A stretch of DNA of 64,000 nucleotides from contig NC_089274.1 of the NCBI RefSeq assembly GCF_963678975.1, positions 33,599,790 through 33,663,789 of the forward strand, written 5' to 3'. The stretch is from Dysidea avara. Lineage: Eukaryota; Porifera; Demospongiae; Dictyoceratida; Dysideidae. The position numbers and the translations under genes were made by a program. A model generated the notes under the pieces. It was not told where the DNA came from. It saw only the letters and a program-made list of their open reading frames with translations, and searched no databases. This document shows, one piece after another, positions 45,973-59,534 of this stretch (position 1 is the first letter of the stretch; each line of letters starts with the position of its first letter).

Positions 45973-47294
45973 ATGCATAAAATAATGAAGATTTTTCATT
46001 ACAGCAGACAACTTAGCTACAATGTATGGATCCATAATCTTGTAAAAAATCTTCCAAACCCATGGTCATATATTGCAAAAGGATGGTGCATTTTGTTCTC
46101 AGACCCGTTAGTGTTCAGTGGCTATTTCTATAAGACTAGCTATAATAATCACAATAAACCACGAAATGGGCAAACTAGTATGGCTGCACTGATTCCAGTA
46201 TACTTAACTGGTCACAATGAAGCTGGATATCACTTATACACAGGTGTTGTGGGTAATACTTTAATAGCTGTCAACATTAACCATGGTTAGTGACATGACA
46301 TGTTGTGGTGAGTTTCTCTTGTATAAAAGACACTAGTTTGACTGTTCAACACAACTCTTTAGAGAAGCAGATATCCGTTGGAAATTACTCCAATCAAGCA
46401 GCATTCATGGCAGGAGATCCATTTGAGTCAGGAAAGACCATTGTCTTCAAATCAATGGACAATAGTGGATCAAGACAGTACCTTGATACTTGGCCTGATT
46501 ATGATACAAGGAGTAATGCAGTATACCTCATTGATTCGATAGATTTCTCTGCCCATCCTGGTGGTCATTTTGAAGTTGAAAAGTTAGCTGGTGGCCTCTG
46601 CTGATTCATCTGCCAGAACACCACCTCCAGTACTAACAGACGATACATTGATACATGGCCAGCATCTCCTAACCGTGGTGATTCTGTCTACCTTGACCCA
46701 GCTACTTCTGGAGCTGGTTCTCAATTTCGCCCTCAGCTACAAGCAGATGGTAGCTACACACTACAGTGTCAGAGCACTAGCAGTAGCAGACGTTACCTTC
46801 ATGGTAATCCCAACTATGCTGATAGGGGAGACAGTGTCTATCTGACTGATGATAGTGCAAGTGTTGGATCTCGCTGGATGGTTGGAGTGGACCATTTTAC
46901 CGGTCAAGAAGTAGAGAATGTTATCCATGGTATTTACCCTGGAGTAGCAATTACCTACTACAAATCTGATCCCCATTTTGGCACACTGGATTATAACCTC
47001 CTGAGGGGCATCTGGGACAGGTCTGGACTGGGTAGTTACCAGTGGAAGGAGCACAAGTTTGACTGTGATGATTTTGCAGTTATCATGAAGGGAGAAGTGG
47101 CCAAGTATTCCTACAATCAATCCAAGCCAGATGACAAGGGAAGCCTTTGTGGGATTATGTGGGGTAGAAATGCACGAGGACATCATGCTTACAACTTTAC
47201 AATTGATCCATTTGGAGAGCTGATCCTGTTTGAACCACAGAATGGTCAAACAATTGCTCAGAATGAATACACCCCTTACTTCTGCCTTGTGTGA
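45973..47294 (+). pseudogene. beta-trefoil lectin plus agglutinin-type cysteine protease, interrupted by one in-frame UGA
   Basis: Two coding parts, 45973-46285 and 46363-47294, are joined by a 77-bp GT-AG intron with matching phase 1. The N-terminal part and the middle hold repeated lectin-like phrases (RQYLDTWPDYDTRSNAVYL, RRYIDTWP, RRYLHGNPNYADRGDSVYL) typical of ricin-type beta-trefoil modules. The last 140 residues resemble the C-terminal protease of fungal Marasmius-type agglutinin: cysteine in HKFDCDDFAV (codon 47064), histidine in ARGHHAYN, acid in FEPQNG (codon 47232). A UGA at 46602-46604 stops the frame between the first and second repeat, yet the frame is open on both sides, and alignment of the repeats needs no indel. 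It may be a broken allele, recoded, or an assembly error. Whether 45973 is the true start is unclear, since ATTACAG just before it could be an acceptor. The agglutinin relatives bind glycans and can harm cells that ingest them; the role here is unknown. Confidence 0.7.
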
Positions 47295-48534
47295 AACTTT
47301 AGGCATAATGTACTGTCATGACTGTGGAATTGTGTAACTTAATGCAATTAAGACTGTTAGGCCATTTTATGTAGTTAAGATTATAATCACATGTTTTCAT
47401 TACTGATTGAGCACATTATGACATATACAGGGTGGAGTTTTGTGTTATATTAAAGTTGAGACCACAACCATGTGCTATTTTTTCATATTGCATGAACTAT
47501 GGTATAGCAGAATTTTGAGAAATTTTTATAAGAAAAACACTCAAAACAATTTGAGTTGCAAATTTTGAGGAAGTTTGTGGATACCTGTCAATCTGCAAAA
47601 AAAATTTCTGCTCGACAAAAGGGTAGGTGGTCTGGTGGTGCTTTAGCTAGCTATAGTTAATTGCACTAATACAAATGGCTGTTTAAAACATAAGGCAATG
47701 CCTAGTCACTGTTAGGCTTGAGAATGTCCCCAGTACTTTATCTATCGCTGATTTCAGCTGCCAAGGATGAAAGTAAGTGACTAAATACATAATTACTTTC
47801 TCGGTTTGTAACTAAAATGAAAAAGTCTGTCACTAAACATCACGACATGGCATTGTACTATGTTCTAATGATACACAATAATTGTTGAGTGGCATCATAA
47901 ATATTCCAGTAAAAGAAATGTAATAATACAGTACTATTGCAGTTAACAGAAATACAGCACACCTGTACCTTTAAGTGAGCAGCCTGGTACACATGTAATA
48001 CAGTGCACTTTACACTTTGACCTCACCCACACCAAGTACAATAATGTTGTGAGTGTAGCGGCTGGATATTTAAGCCATTAGAGGTTTACCAGTTATGAGT
48101 AGCAAACAAAATTGTTACAAAATAGTTCTTTCAGTCAGTGTCATGTGTGAGCTACCCAGGGAATGCATAACGGCAGAAAGAAACTAAAATGGGACACTAC
48201 TTAATAACCATTGAGTAGTCATGTCAAGTGTACTTCATGATTGTGTGTATGCACTTCATATACACACTATACAGTGTAGCTGACAGCCATCCACCACATA
48301 GTGTGTTAATTGTATAACAGGTCTGTTTCACAGTTACTACCTTATATACAAACAAAACAATACAATATTGATTCTATTTACTATTCAATTGCAAAGTTCT
48401 GGTACACGTGTACCAAGTTCTGCAAGGTACACACATTATTCACATACTGACCTAACTCCTTCAATGTAAGCAATTATTAATAGTATGATATGAAATTTTG
48501 AAACATATGTACAGTATTTACAAAATTATGTCTA
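47295..48534. other. intergenic, convergent gene ends
   Basis: Here the lectin-protease gene (+) and the Munc13-family gene (-) end facing each other. No exon or repeat of note is seen. Confidence 0.6.
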
Positions 48535-51500
48535 TTAATGCTTGAATGAAAATACTCTAGCAAATCCACCAGTGACTGTAGAAACAACATTCCCAGCAAC
48601 ACTTGATTTTTTGCTGTACCACAAGTTAAAATCATTCACATATTGGTGACTTCGTTCTGATAGTTCTTTTAATGCAGGAGTCATAGTGTCTGGTACTAGA
48701 GAGAGTTCATAGGTCTTCCTCTGTGGAGCATTAGGATCGTCAATGCTGAAGGAGCCACCAGGAAGTCGAGGGATTTCTGCACCATCAATTGTAACTATTC
48801 CAGCAAATTCATTTCTTGTAATGTAGTCATGATCATAGACAGTCAATGTAAGAACTGATCCAGACATGTCAAGAAGATTTTCTTTAACTTTTCTATAGAG
48901 AGGAAAGATTTCATGTAACTAAAGAAGTATATGTAAACTCCAAATTAAGACAGTTGCTCAAATATGACAACAGCTACATACACTACTCCTTGCCATTGTA
49001 TACACATACATTTTAAACTCCTTGTAATAGGTGGGGTTTAAATCTTTACTCTTGAAGTCTGTCTTCACTGACTTTATTTTGAATCTTCTTTCAGGCATCA
49101 ACACAATATCAACAAAAGGGTCACTATATCCTATGAGAGAAGTTGACAATGAAAATAATCAACAACTACTGCATTTCAAGGTTATGCACATTACAACAAT
49201 TCTTACCATTAGAGTCCAATGCTGGTAAATTCATTCCCTTGATCACTGTAAAAAATAATTTACATGTATATGTACTAAATACACAAATAGTACTTTACTA
49301 AAGGGCTAATATACAGGTACAGATTTTAATTCTTACACCCGTATATACCAATGTTCAACCCGTTACACAGCATTACGAATCAAGAACCGCTTGAAAAGCA
49401 ACCTCTGCAATTAAAGTACCCACTGTGAAACAGTGAAAAAATCAAGCCTGTAGCCTCAGCTGTTATTGAGTTATGCTTGTCTGAAGGCATCAGTCAGTCA
49501 GTTACTCAGTCAGTCAGTCAGTCAGTTACTCAGTCAGTCAGTCAGTCACTAGAAAATTCCATTTAATAAAAATACCATAGCAACTTGTTTAAAGCATTTT
49601 GGATCAATCTGAAGACTTAGTTTTACCTAACTAATACTACCAGGGAAAGCGAGGCTGGTTTTGGGTTATGTTTTTCATGGGCCACACCCAAACCTTTGTG
49701 GTCCCTCCTACTACACAGTACTATCATACTACATGATTGCTACTGGTACCAGTAATGAGAATAAAATAATTACAACTGTTTTATTTCTCATCGCCTCACA
49801 AGCAGTAGGCAATTATAGTTAAAATCTATCCACAGGACATTTATACCTTGTGCATATATTCACACATTTTAAAATTTAATTAAGAGAATAAGAAACCATT
49901 TTAAACATTTTACTTTGCAAAGTATTTGTTGTTACACATCTAGTATTAATTAACAAGTCACAAATTAGTTATACAACTATGTGTGGGCGAGATCAAAGGA
50001 AAAAAATGTACTTTAAATTTCATAAAGTACACTTTAGGGAAAACAGTGCTTTATTGCACAGCAAAGAGTGCTTTATTCACGTTTTATTGCACTGCAAAGA
50101 GTGCTTTATTCGTACAATAAAGCACTCTTTGTGGGAAATAAAGCACAGTTGCCCACGTGCTTTAGTGCAGGCTAATAGCCCGCGGCTCTCACGCCAGTAC
50201 GACTAATCACCCAAGCCGGTGAAGGCTGATAGCCCTCGCCGCGCTGAATGGTCAATGACCCCAGCAAATATGAGTTCTACCACTGGATTGCTTTTATAGA
50301 CATACCTAAATGCTTCGATGATGGGTGGGAGAAGGTAATGTTGCTGTTACGTTTGTTAATGTAAACGGACAAGTCCTGGAGATATCACGGAAAAACTTCA
50401 CCATGTGTCACAATACAATCGATTGTGGGTCGTGACCAAAACCTGCCAAAATACACAATGAACGTCTACTATGCCAAACTATGGTGAGTTACTTTGTTAA
50501 ATTAGTTAGCATGCATTCAGGCTGCTAATAATTCGTGTAACATGTGTTAATTACAAGTCCTAGTGTATGGTGAAGCTACATGACTACAAAGTTCCATAAA
50601 TCATTTAAAGCATTGCTGTGAGTGCTATATGAAAAATAAAGCATGAGGCGTGCGGTTGAGAAAGCCTCGTGCCTTATTTGCATCTCAGCCGCACGCCTCA
50701 TGCTTTGTTTTTCATATAGCACTCATGGCAATGCTTTAACATATATGTAATTATGAAGGCTTGTACTTTTCCGTGTAAAAAAGTCTGTCAGAAACCAGCC
50801 TCACAATACCTTAACAATGTCTTGGCTGTATTGGTTAGGCCCAAACGTGCTGTCACACTGACCAGAAATGCTTGCAATATATTTTATTTAGTGGAATTTT
50901 CTACTGACTGACTAACTGTCTGATGCCACAGGACAACATAACCCGATAGTTAATGGTATGGACTTAATTTTTCACTGTTTGACATTGCTTCAACCCAATA
51001 TGTGCCTTTTGGCATACTACAGGTGGGTTACATTTGTCACTCTTATGTCCCGTAAGTGAAAGGCGTTTATTTGCAGGTAGCACATTGATAGCTTCATGTG
51101 TTGTCTACTGCGTATGAAATATGGGAATTGTCCATAATTCTTGCACCACAAGTTAGCTTCACGGATAAAACTAAGCAAAACAGCTACATTTTGGATAGTA
51201 GTGACAGCTGTAACTGTAGTAACAATAATATCAGCTGTGACAGTAGTGACAGCTGTGACAACAGTGGCAATAATGACAGTACTGACTGGAGTGACAGTGT
51301 TGAATGTAGTGTCAGCTAGAGGCACATGCTTTTGTCTTACAATTATAGCTTAACATATCTCTTTGATGTAGCTTTATAGAAGTTCACTAATGAAAAACAA
51401 ATTACGTTAACAAGAAATTGAATCAAGAACTAGCTCAACACATTGTTTAGGTATAAAATTAAAATTCAACCTGGCATTTAGGTGTGACCTTTATCAGTCA

Positions 51501-54500
51501 TTTTCCACTAGCCGTTTCCATTTCCACTTTTTGTTGCTATTTCCACTTTCCTATAATTCCACTTACCCTTTGGTTTATGCAGGAGCTTATGAGCTGCTGA
51601 AGGCGTGAAGGAGCATGAAATTTACACTTCCTGACAGGTGCCATCACAATCCAAATCAACCGCCGATTAATTTCCATATAAGGAAAGTAAAATCTCGTTA
51701 TTTGAAGCCATATACAAAATTGCGTGTGACCAGTGACACATGGCGATGGGAAAGTTAGCTGAGACTTCCTTGGGGTCTTTCTCTTCTTTGATGGTAGCGA
51801 ACTCGTCTCTACTTTGTGCAGCTGGAGCACCATTTGTGAGTGACGTAAAACAGACACAGTGATGTAATTTGGATTGTCAAGGAACTCGGTTTCAAGCTCC
51901 TTCACTGCCTTTGGCAGCTCATAAGCTCCTGGTTTGTGTAAATGTTCCGCCTTGGAAATAAGCTAGGTAGTAGGAATCATTCCAATATACAGTGTTTACA
52001 CCAGGATAGTTAATCCCTACTTTAGCCCACAAAGTTAGCAATAAACCACCAGCGTGGGAATATTTGCACTTTCAGTAGTGGTCTCCCTTGTAGTGGTCTC
52101 CCTTGTTATTTCTTTATTTTAGGGATCCCTACTAAGACTCCACACAGATCACTTCTCAGAGCTCATTTGACTCCATTATCATGAGTGAAGTACTTATTAG
52201 CCAGTTACCCTGCAGTCTCTCACAAATGTTCTTGATTGCTCTATTAGAGTATTTCAGTGCTTATCATGATTATTTTGGTGGAAGGCTCAAGTTCATAATA
52301 AACGTTTGTATTACAATCACTTTATGCATGTGACCAGCCACAACATATTTCCCATTGGATAATTTAGTGGTTTGGTGGCTAGTACAATGCAGAAAAAATT
52401 GCAGTGATTTGATCTCATCTACATACAATTTAGGCATGCACCAAGGGAGCCTGGGATCTAGAAACATCCACTTTTTACCAGTTTTATATCTTCATATTCC
52501 ACTGGGGATCAGTACCAATGGAGTTATCTATATATTCGCACATATATTAGCCATTTCTGGCTTCATATATATTTGTCATTTTCACAAAAAGGGATGATAG
52601 CTGTTGCTGAGTAGAGTGAGTGATCTTACTGCCTTTCTTACTCTAAACACATTGGCATACATAAACATTGTGGTAGCCTCCTCCTGTGGTAATGTGCTAT
52701 ACAGTTGCTTTGCTAACTGTTAACCAAATGGTCAAACTGTGTAGCTTGTAATGTGTCTAACTGAGCAACAACTACCTGATTTGTATCACTAATGACAGCT
52801 TTTGATCCACCCACACACCATACTACAATTAAATGTGGCACATGGAATACAACATTATCACTTACCAGTAATTTCTAATGTTTCTTTATTTTGAATGTAC
52901 CCAACACTGAAGGCCAATACACCATCACTCTTGTCACCACTTCTCTGTACACAACACTACATCAATGATTACACTATGTACTATTATCCTTACACTCCAT
53001 TTGGCCAGACACTTCAGATGACGAGCTATTAAGTCATCATCAGTTGAGGACTGCATATCCAAAGTCTCACATGTTTTCTGAACAAAAAAAATTGTAACTA
53101 GTGCATGTAAAATAACTAGCATTTATGAAATTAACATGTACCATTGTTATCATTATCACTTCTGATGCACGGGATCAAAGAAACAAAAACCTAGTGAAAC
53201 AAGAGAATAGCTAAAAGTAGCGAAACAAGGAAGGTTGCCTATACCTGCAGATATATTAGTGGACATGAAATCCCTAAACTTCAACCTATAATCATGACTG
53301 AATTTGGGATTAAAAGTCCACTAGTATATCTGCAGATATAGGCAACCTTCCTTGTTTCACAACTTTTTAGCTATTCCCTTCTTTCACTACTTTCTTTTTT
53401 TCTTTGATCCCTAACACAACTCTAATTTTTCCTTCTACTTGTTTGTTTACTTTTTAATACCATAATTATGATAAATGAACCAGAGCATACTGCATTAAAA
53501 AGAAAGAATGGTAATAAGAATGTACCATAATAGTTTTGTGCCAGAATGCACACCCAAACAAGCCATTACGTAATGGAAAGGAAGGCGGCCATTACACTTA
53601 ATCTGTTTTCAGCAAAAGTATGCCTTTACACAGTGTTACAAATGAAGCATGGTACAAGAAGCATCTCTGCAATCAATCCAGTCAATACGGAAAATATGGG
53701 TGATAAGCATAATAGCCAACACAGCCACAGGGAAGCCACATCACATGCTATCGTGAATTGGTACCTTGGGTCGTCAGTGAAAAGAACTAGAACACAAAGG
53801 ATGACAAAGGCAAGTCCATAATGCATGTATTGTATGTACTGCTGTTGGTGAAAAGGCACATTTCGGGATGAAGCAACATCGAACAATGGAAAAATCAAGC
53901 CCGTAGCCTTATCCACTGTCGAGTTATGCTTGGCTGGTGGAATCAGTTAGTTAGTCAGTCAGTCAGTCAGTCAATCAGCATAAAATTCTGCTAATCAGAT
54001 ATCTTAAAATTCCATGTGCTATATAATAGGAGGCCACTTTAGGAACAGAAATAACGCTGTAGCAGCTATTAGTACTGGATAACACATGCATAGGTACTGC
54101 ATTTCAACACACGTATGTCTTAAAAGGCTAAGAGTTTATTACCTTCAAGAGCTATATTCTGGACTAGTCAAGTCATGTATTAAGTTCTTGATAGTTCAGT
54201 TAAGAAACAATTGTAGTAGCAAGGAAGTGACAGTAGGAATGACTAACAGTAGGACTCAAAAATATAATTTTAGCCTGTATTCTAAACTGTCTATAAACTT
54301 GCCACATTGTACATACAGCCAACACTTGCATCTTTTGTATGTAGAGAACACACCATCAAACCTTATATTCGTCAGATTTCATTTTGTTCAGTGGTAGTCC
54401 ATCTCCACCAGCATGAAAAAATGACCACAGCTCCTAGAAAACAGTGAACATATTTTAGACAGAACACGAGTATACAATATATGCAATGCAGGAATAATAT

Positions 54501-57500
54501 TACTTACTCCTACAGCATCCAGAAGATGTTTTGCATTTTTCTGAAGTACAAGACAACATTGAGCACAATAAGAAACACTAACAACACTTACCTGTCCTAT
54601 TCGTGCTTTAGCAACCTGTGCAACACAGTGGATAGTGACACTCCAGATCTCCTCTAACATACTATTACACAGATACACATGCATCTATGTAGAACATCAA
54701 GCACTCACATTTCTAACACAGACACCAATGATGATGCATGAAATGTCGCTAAGTTCTTTGCTAAGTACTGCATCAGTGGATCAATGGCCTGTTTATAAAA
54801 TGACTGGTTTAAAAATATTACAGTAGGGTAGCACCAATTCTCACTTCAACAAGTTCAACTTTATGATCTGTCTCCATTATCTCCTTTATGTGTATAGTGA
54901 GATCACGGGACATCTGGACAACACACATTACGTAACTACTATTTGATTTTTTGTATCTACTCACTTGTTCACCGATACTTGATGCAACTTGGTTGAGAAG
55001 AAACTTCACATCATCATCAGCACTTTTAATAAGACTTTCAAGGGTCTTTCGAGCTATCATAGCTTGCTGATCTCCCTCTACTTGAGACAGTTCTGAAATG
55101 ACTTTATCAAACTTAAGTGTTTCTGGTATCTCAGACAACTGTTCTCGTACATATTGAATGTCATTTAAACTAATACACAACTGTTGGGGGAGATTACACA
55201 CTTGATCACACATATGATAATGATTACCTACACACAAACCTCTTGTGTAGCAACGAACTCTTTCCTACCAGTGCTATGGTGGAATCCTTTTTTCTTCAAA
55301 TTTTGGTGACTTTCTTCTATGTAAAATCGTGCAGCCCTGGCAACGTTCTGTGAAAATACAATTCTATGTATGGGTCATTCCATACCAAATCAACCAAAAA
55401 AAATCCGGACCCCTTTGGATTTTCATGAAATTTGGTATAGACATGGACTCTACCAAGAAACTTTCTCACACCAAAATTTGGCCAATTCTATCGATCTCCC
55501 TTTAAGATATGACCGCTCAAAGCTTATTAGAAAATATTACAGCAGCTTACACAGGTTTAATAAAATGGCCATAACTTAGTCAGTGATTTCCACAGAACCT
55601 TTCTGTTTAGATGTTTGGAATGCTTATTAAATTCTCTTTCAAGTGATATATAATTCATTATAATTATTCAAAGGAAAAGGTCAAACCACAAAAATGTGAC
55701 TTTTTCCTGTGATCTTAATTATTTCAAAAACGGATATTTTAATTGCTTTTATTTTTTGTTCAAATATTCTTCTAATAGCTTTCTTTCATGCCAGTAAGTT
55801 TGAAGTTGGGATGGCAAGTAGACCATGAGTTATGGCTACATACATAATTCTTATTGATGTTTGCATGCTACAGGGGGTATAACTATGAACACTACTATAA
55901 CAATACAAACTTTTAAATTCAATTATAGTATGGAATTATTGGAATCTCATAAGAATGTGGTTACACATACAGTTGGAGGCATAGTACACAGGTATAATCA
56001 CGAGATTAAACAGAAGTATCATTTTATGGTTATCAATGCAGTTTTGATAACTGGTGAAAATACCGTCAAAAGTCCATAGCTAATAGAGATTTTGTGCCAT
56101 ATATTGGGAAGGTTTGGTACTTAAGTTTGGTGAAGAAAATAGTTTGACAAAATTGTGAAACTTCATAATAGGAGGGTTTTAATTTGGTAAAGTAACCAAA
56201 TTTGCCGAACAATTTCTCCGCTAAGCTTTTCTGTTGTTATTTTGTATAGTGCTTGTCCGACATGCATAGGCTAGGCATAGCAACTGGGGGGGAGGGCAAG
56301 GGGAGCTAGAGCCCCCTAATGATTTTCTATGTTTAGTGTGCAAAACGATCGAAGTACTCTAATAGAATAGTCAGTTGAGCAGTCATTGTATAAAATTGCC
56401 CTCACAATTGATATCAGAAGGCAAAATTTTCCTGTGGGGGCATGCTCCCAGACCCCCTAGAGGGGTTGTGTCCGCATGTTTATACTGTCCTTTACAACCA
56501 CCTGGAAAAGAGCCCCCCCCCCCATTGAAAAATATTCAGCTATGCCTATGACATGTATAATTTGTTTTGCGGGATCTGCATGTAATGTTTTTTGATGTAA
56601 TAACTATACTTCATAGTCACAAGGAAAACTCCAGATGGGGAACAATATAGGCTATAGCATTGCCTTGTCGTCAGAGATACTATAGCAATTTAGGTGGTAG
56701 AGTACAGACTGTCTGTGGGATCAAGACCTCTCTATATTTACTCTGTATATCGGCATGAATTTTCAAAAATGTATTGCACCAGTAACACTTAGACACTGGA
56801 AAACTTCATATATGGACATCAACATAGACAAAAGCATTATTGAATATTTCAAAACCAAAAGATAAATTTGTAAAAGAATATTTTCATTGTCTGAAATTTG
56901 AGTATCAGTGGGTTACATTTATTGCTGGACATACGTACAGTAGTTCACCATCAAACACTGTATTCTGATTAATCTTAATTGACTGTACAACACCAATGGT
57001 GGTACTATATATGTCCAGCAATGAATGGAATCCATGCACTGATATACTAGAATACTTAACAACAAATCCTACCATTTCACACACTTTTTGTGTTGCTTTT
57101 CATGAACTAATGAATGAAATTACCTTAGATTATCATATTTTTAAAATTGATAAAATTATAGAATTTTAGTCTGCATAGATTAAGCAGTATATGTATACAC
57201 TATATACCCTATCAAATAAGCTATGCTAAGTAACTTTTGTACGTACAATAATAATAATATATATATTTACTGAAAAGAAGTTGGATCCCTATGCAAGTAT
57301 GTAGTTTTTGATGTGTATTTAGCTTTTCACATAACTGCTTGCATAACTTATTCTAAAGCGGTAATCAAAATGCCCTGTAACTTTTTTTTTTGCTGTACCA
57401 TTGGTGAACACTAAATGTTGTAAGTGTACTGTAGGATAACTTAAACTGTCACTGACTTGATGCATTTTTCATGAAAAATCAGGAGCTGTAGGTGCACCTC

Positions 57501-59442
57501 ATACTCAATTTGCAAAAATTCGAGAAATTGGTTTACGTACATTATCAGTGTCCAATTGTGTGTAACTACTCCAAATTTCATGGTCATACCACATTCTATT
57601 ACTGAGTTACAAAATTTTAAAAACATTACCAGATTTTGGAACAGTACACTAATCCCCTCTGAAGTTTTCTTTGCACTGGCACTTTCTTGTGATTTTATGA
57701 AATGTAGCTGTTATGTCAAAAAACTTTGCATACAGATCTTACAAAACAAATTATACATATACTGTAAAAGACGCTATACGAGAAGTTGGCAGGGGAGTTG
57801 TTTGGCGAAGAAATGGAAACTAAAACCCTTTTCCTTACCAAACTTACAGTACCATAAGATAATTTACCACCAAACCTCCCCAATATAATTATGGTATACA
57901 ACCTCTATTATGGACTTTTGACGATATTTGCACCAGTTGTCATAACTGCATTGATATACATAACATGGGTATATTGGTGTGCCTCAGCAATGGAGAGTAT
58001 TAATACTTCTGTTTAATCTCGTGATTATACCTGTGTACTATGCCTCCAACTGTATGTGTAACCACATTCTTATGAGATTCCAATAATTCCATACTATAAT
58101 TGAATTTAAAAGTTTGTATTGTTATAGTAGTGTCCATAGTTATACCTCCTGTAGCATGCAAACATCAATAAGAATTATGTATGTAGCCATAACTCATGGT
58201 CTACTTGCCATCCCAACTTCAAACTTACTGGCATGAAAGAAAGATATTAGAAGAATATTTGAACAAAAAATAAAAGCAATTAAAATATCCGTTTTTGAAA
58301 TAATTAAGATCAAAGGAAAAAGTCACATTTTTGTGGTTTGACCTTTTCCTTTGAGTAATTATAATGAATTATATATCACTTGAAAGAGAATTTAATAAGC
58401 ATTCCAAAAATCTAAACAGAAAGGTTCTGTGGAAATCACCAACAAAGTTATGGCCATTTTATTAAACCTGTGTAAACTGCTGTAATATTTTCTAATAAAC
58501 TTTGAGCGGTCATATCTTAAAGGGAGATCAATAGAATTGGCCAAATTTTGGTGTGAGAAAGTTTCTTAGTAGAGTCCATGTCTATGCCAAATTTCATGAA
58601 AATCCGAAGGGGTCCGGATTTTTTTTAGTTGATTTGGCATGGAATGACCCGTATGTACACAAGCACAGTGAATGCACAGTAATATGTACAGTTCACTATC
58701 AACATTAGAAAACTATTATAATTGTACAGCTAACCTCTTGAGTCTTACAGTAGGAAATTGAGTACAGCTGAGAACAGAGTAACTCTCCTACCTTTCAATG
58801 AATACTATATAACTTTGTTTCAAGGCCATTAGCAGCATTCATAACAAGCTTGTACCTGTACTCTGACAAAATGGAACATTGTGGTTGGCAGTAGCCTCTT
58901 TGTAGTAATTACCGTTTATAATGGTCATAGCCCATAAAATGCTGCTGACCACGCTATGCAGGTTTTTGTCCAGAACAGCCAACTGTATATAAAGGTCAGA
59001 AAGTTCTGGCCCGTAGGTAACCCATCATACACAGGTTCCACTGTAAATTTCAGTCATTCGGTTAGTATAAAATACTTGCAGGGTGAAAGTAATGAATGTA
59101 AATATCCATACAACCAAAAGACAAAAGCAGCTAGACTAAAGTATGCATAAAGTATTACACCTGGAGGCATAACATGGACTGGAAAAGACCAAAGTTGTGA
59201 GACTCCCTACATTAGGGCAATACCAAATGTCCAGTTTAAGCAGGTGTCCTCATTTCAAGTGTCCTTCACTAAAGCCAAACACACTTGCAAAAATGTTACA
59301 TACATAAACAATAGTACGTGCAAGAATATATCATATACACATACCTCAACAACTCTTGTTATAAAGGCATAATGTTCAGAAACCTTTGGCCAATGCAAAT
59401 TGTTCCAAAATGCTGCAATCTACACAATGTATTGTTCATGTA

Positions 59443-59534
<92 letters not shown>

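Larger units (their letters stand above)
49250..52865. other. large intron of the Munc13-family gene, filled with repeats
   Basis: This intron separates two C2 exons. It holds the (CAGT)n-associated repeat (49429-49680, and inverted 50808-50975), the GTGCTTTATT-type hairpins (50040-50200), the palindrome at 50605-50739, the inverted-repeat element at 51578-51935 and a module at 52232-52252. No exon was recognised. Confidence 0.55.

Noticed and set aside
46591..46616. 26-bp GT...AG stretch spanning the in-frame UGA as an intron
   Set aside because: It is shorter than the shortest well-supported introns here (about 50 bp), and the lectin repeats align through it without a gap.
46761..47306. 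181-residue minus-strand frame
   Set aside because: It is antisense to the lectin-protease coding region, which carries recognisable motifs on the plus strand.
51537..51905. 122-residue minus-strand open frame in a Munc13-family intron
   Set aside because: It begins and ends in the inverted arms of the 51578-51935 element and does not fit the phase of the neighbouring exons.
53546..53916. 91- and 96-residue frames on opposite strands
   Set aside because: The Munc13-family exons at 54362 and 53077 join directly in phase and match the family spacing, so no exon is needed here; no domain is seen.
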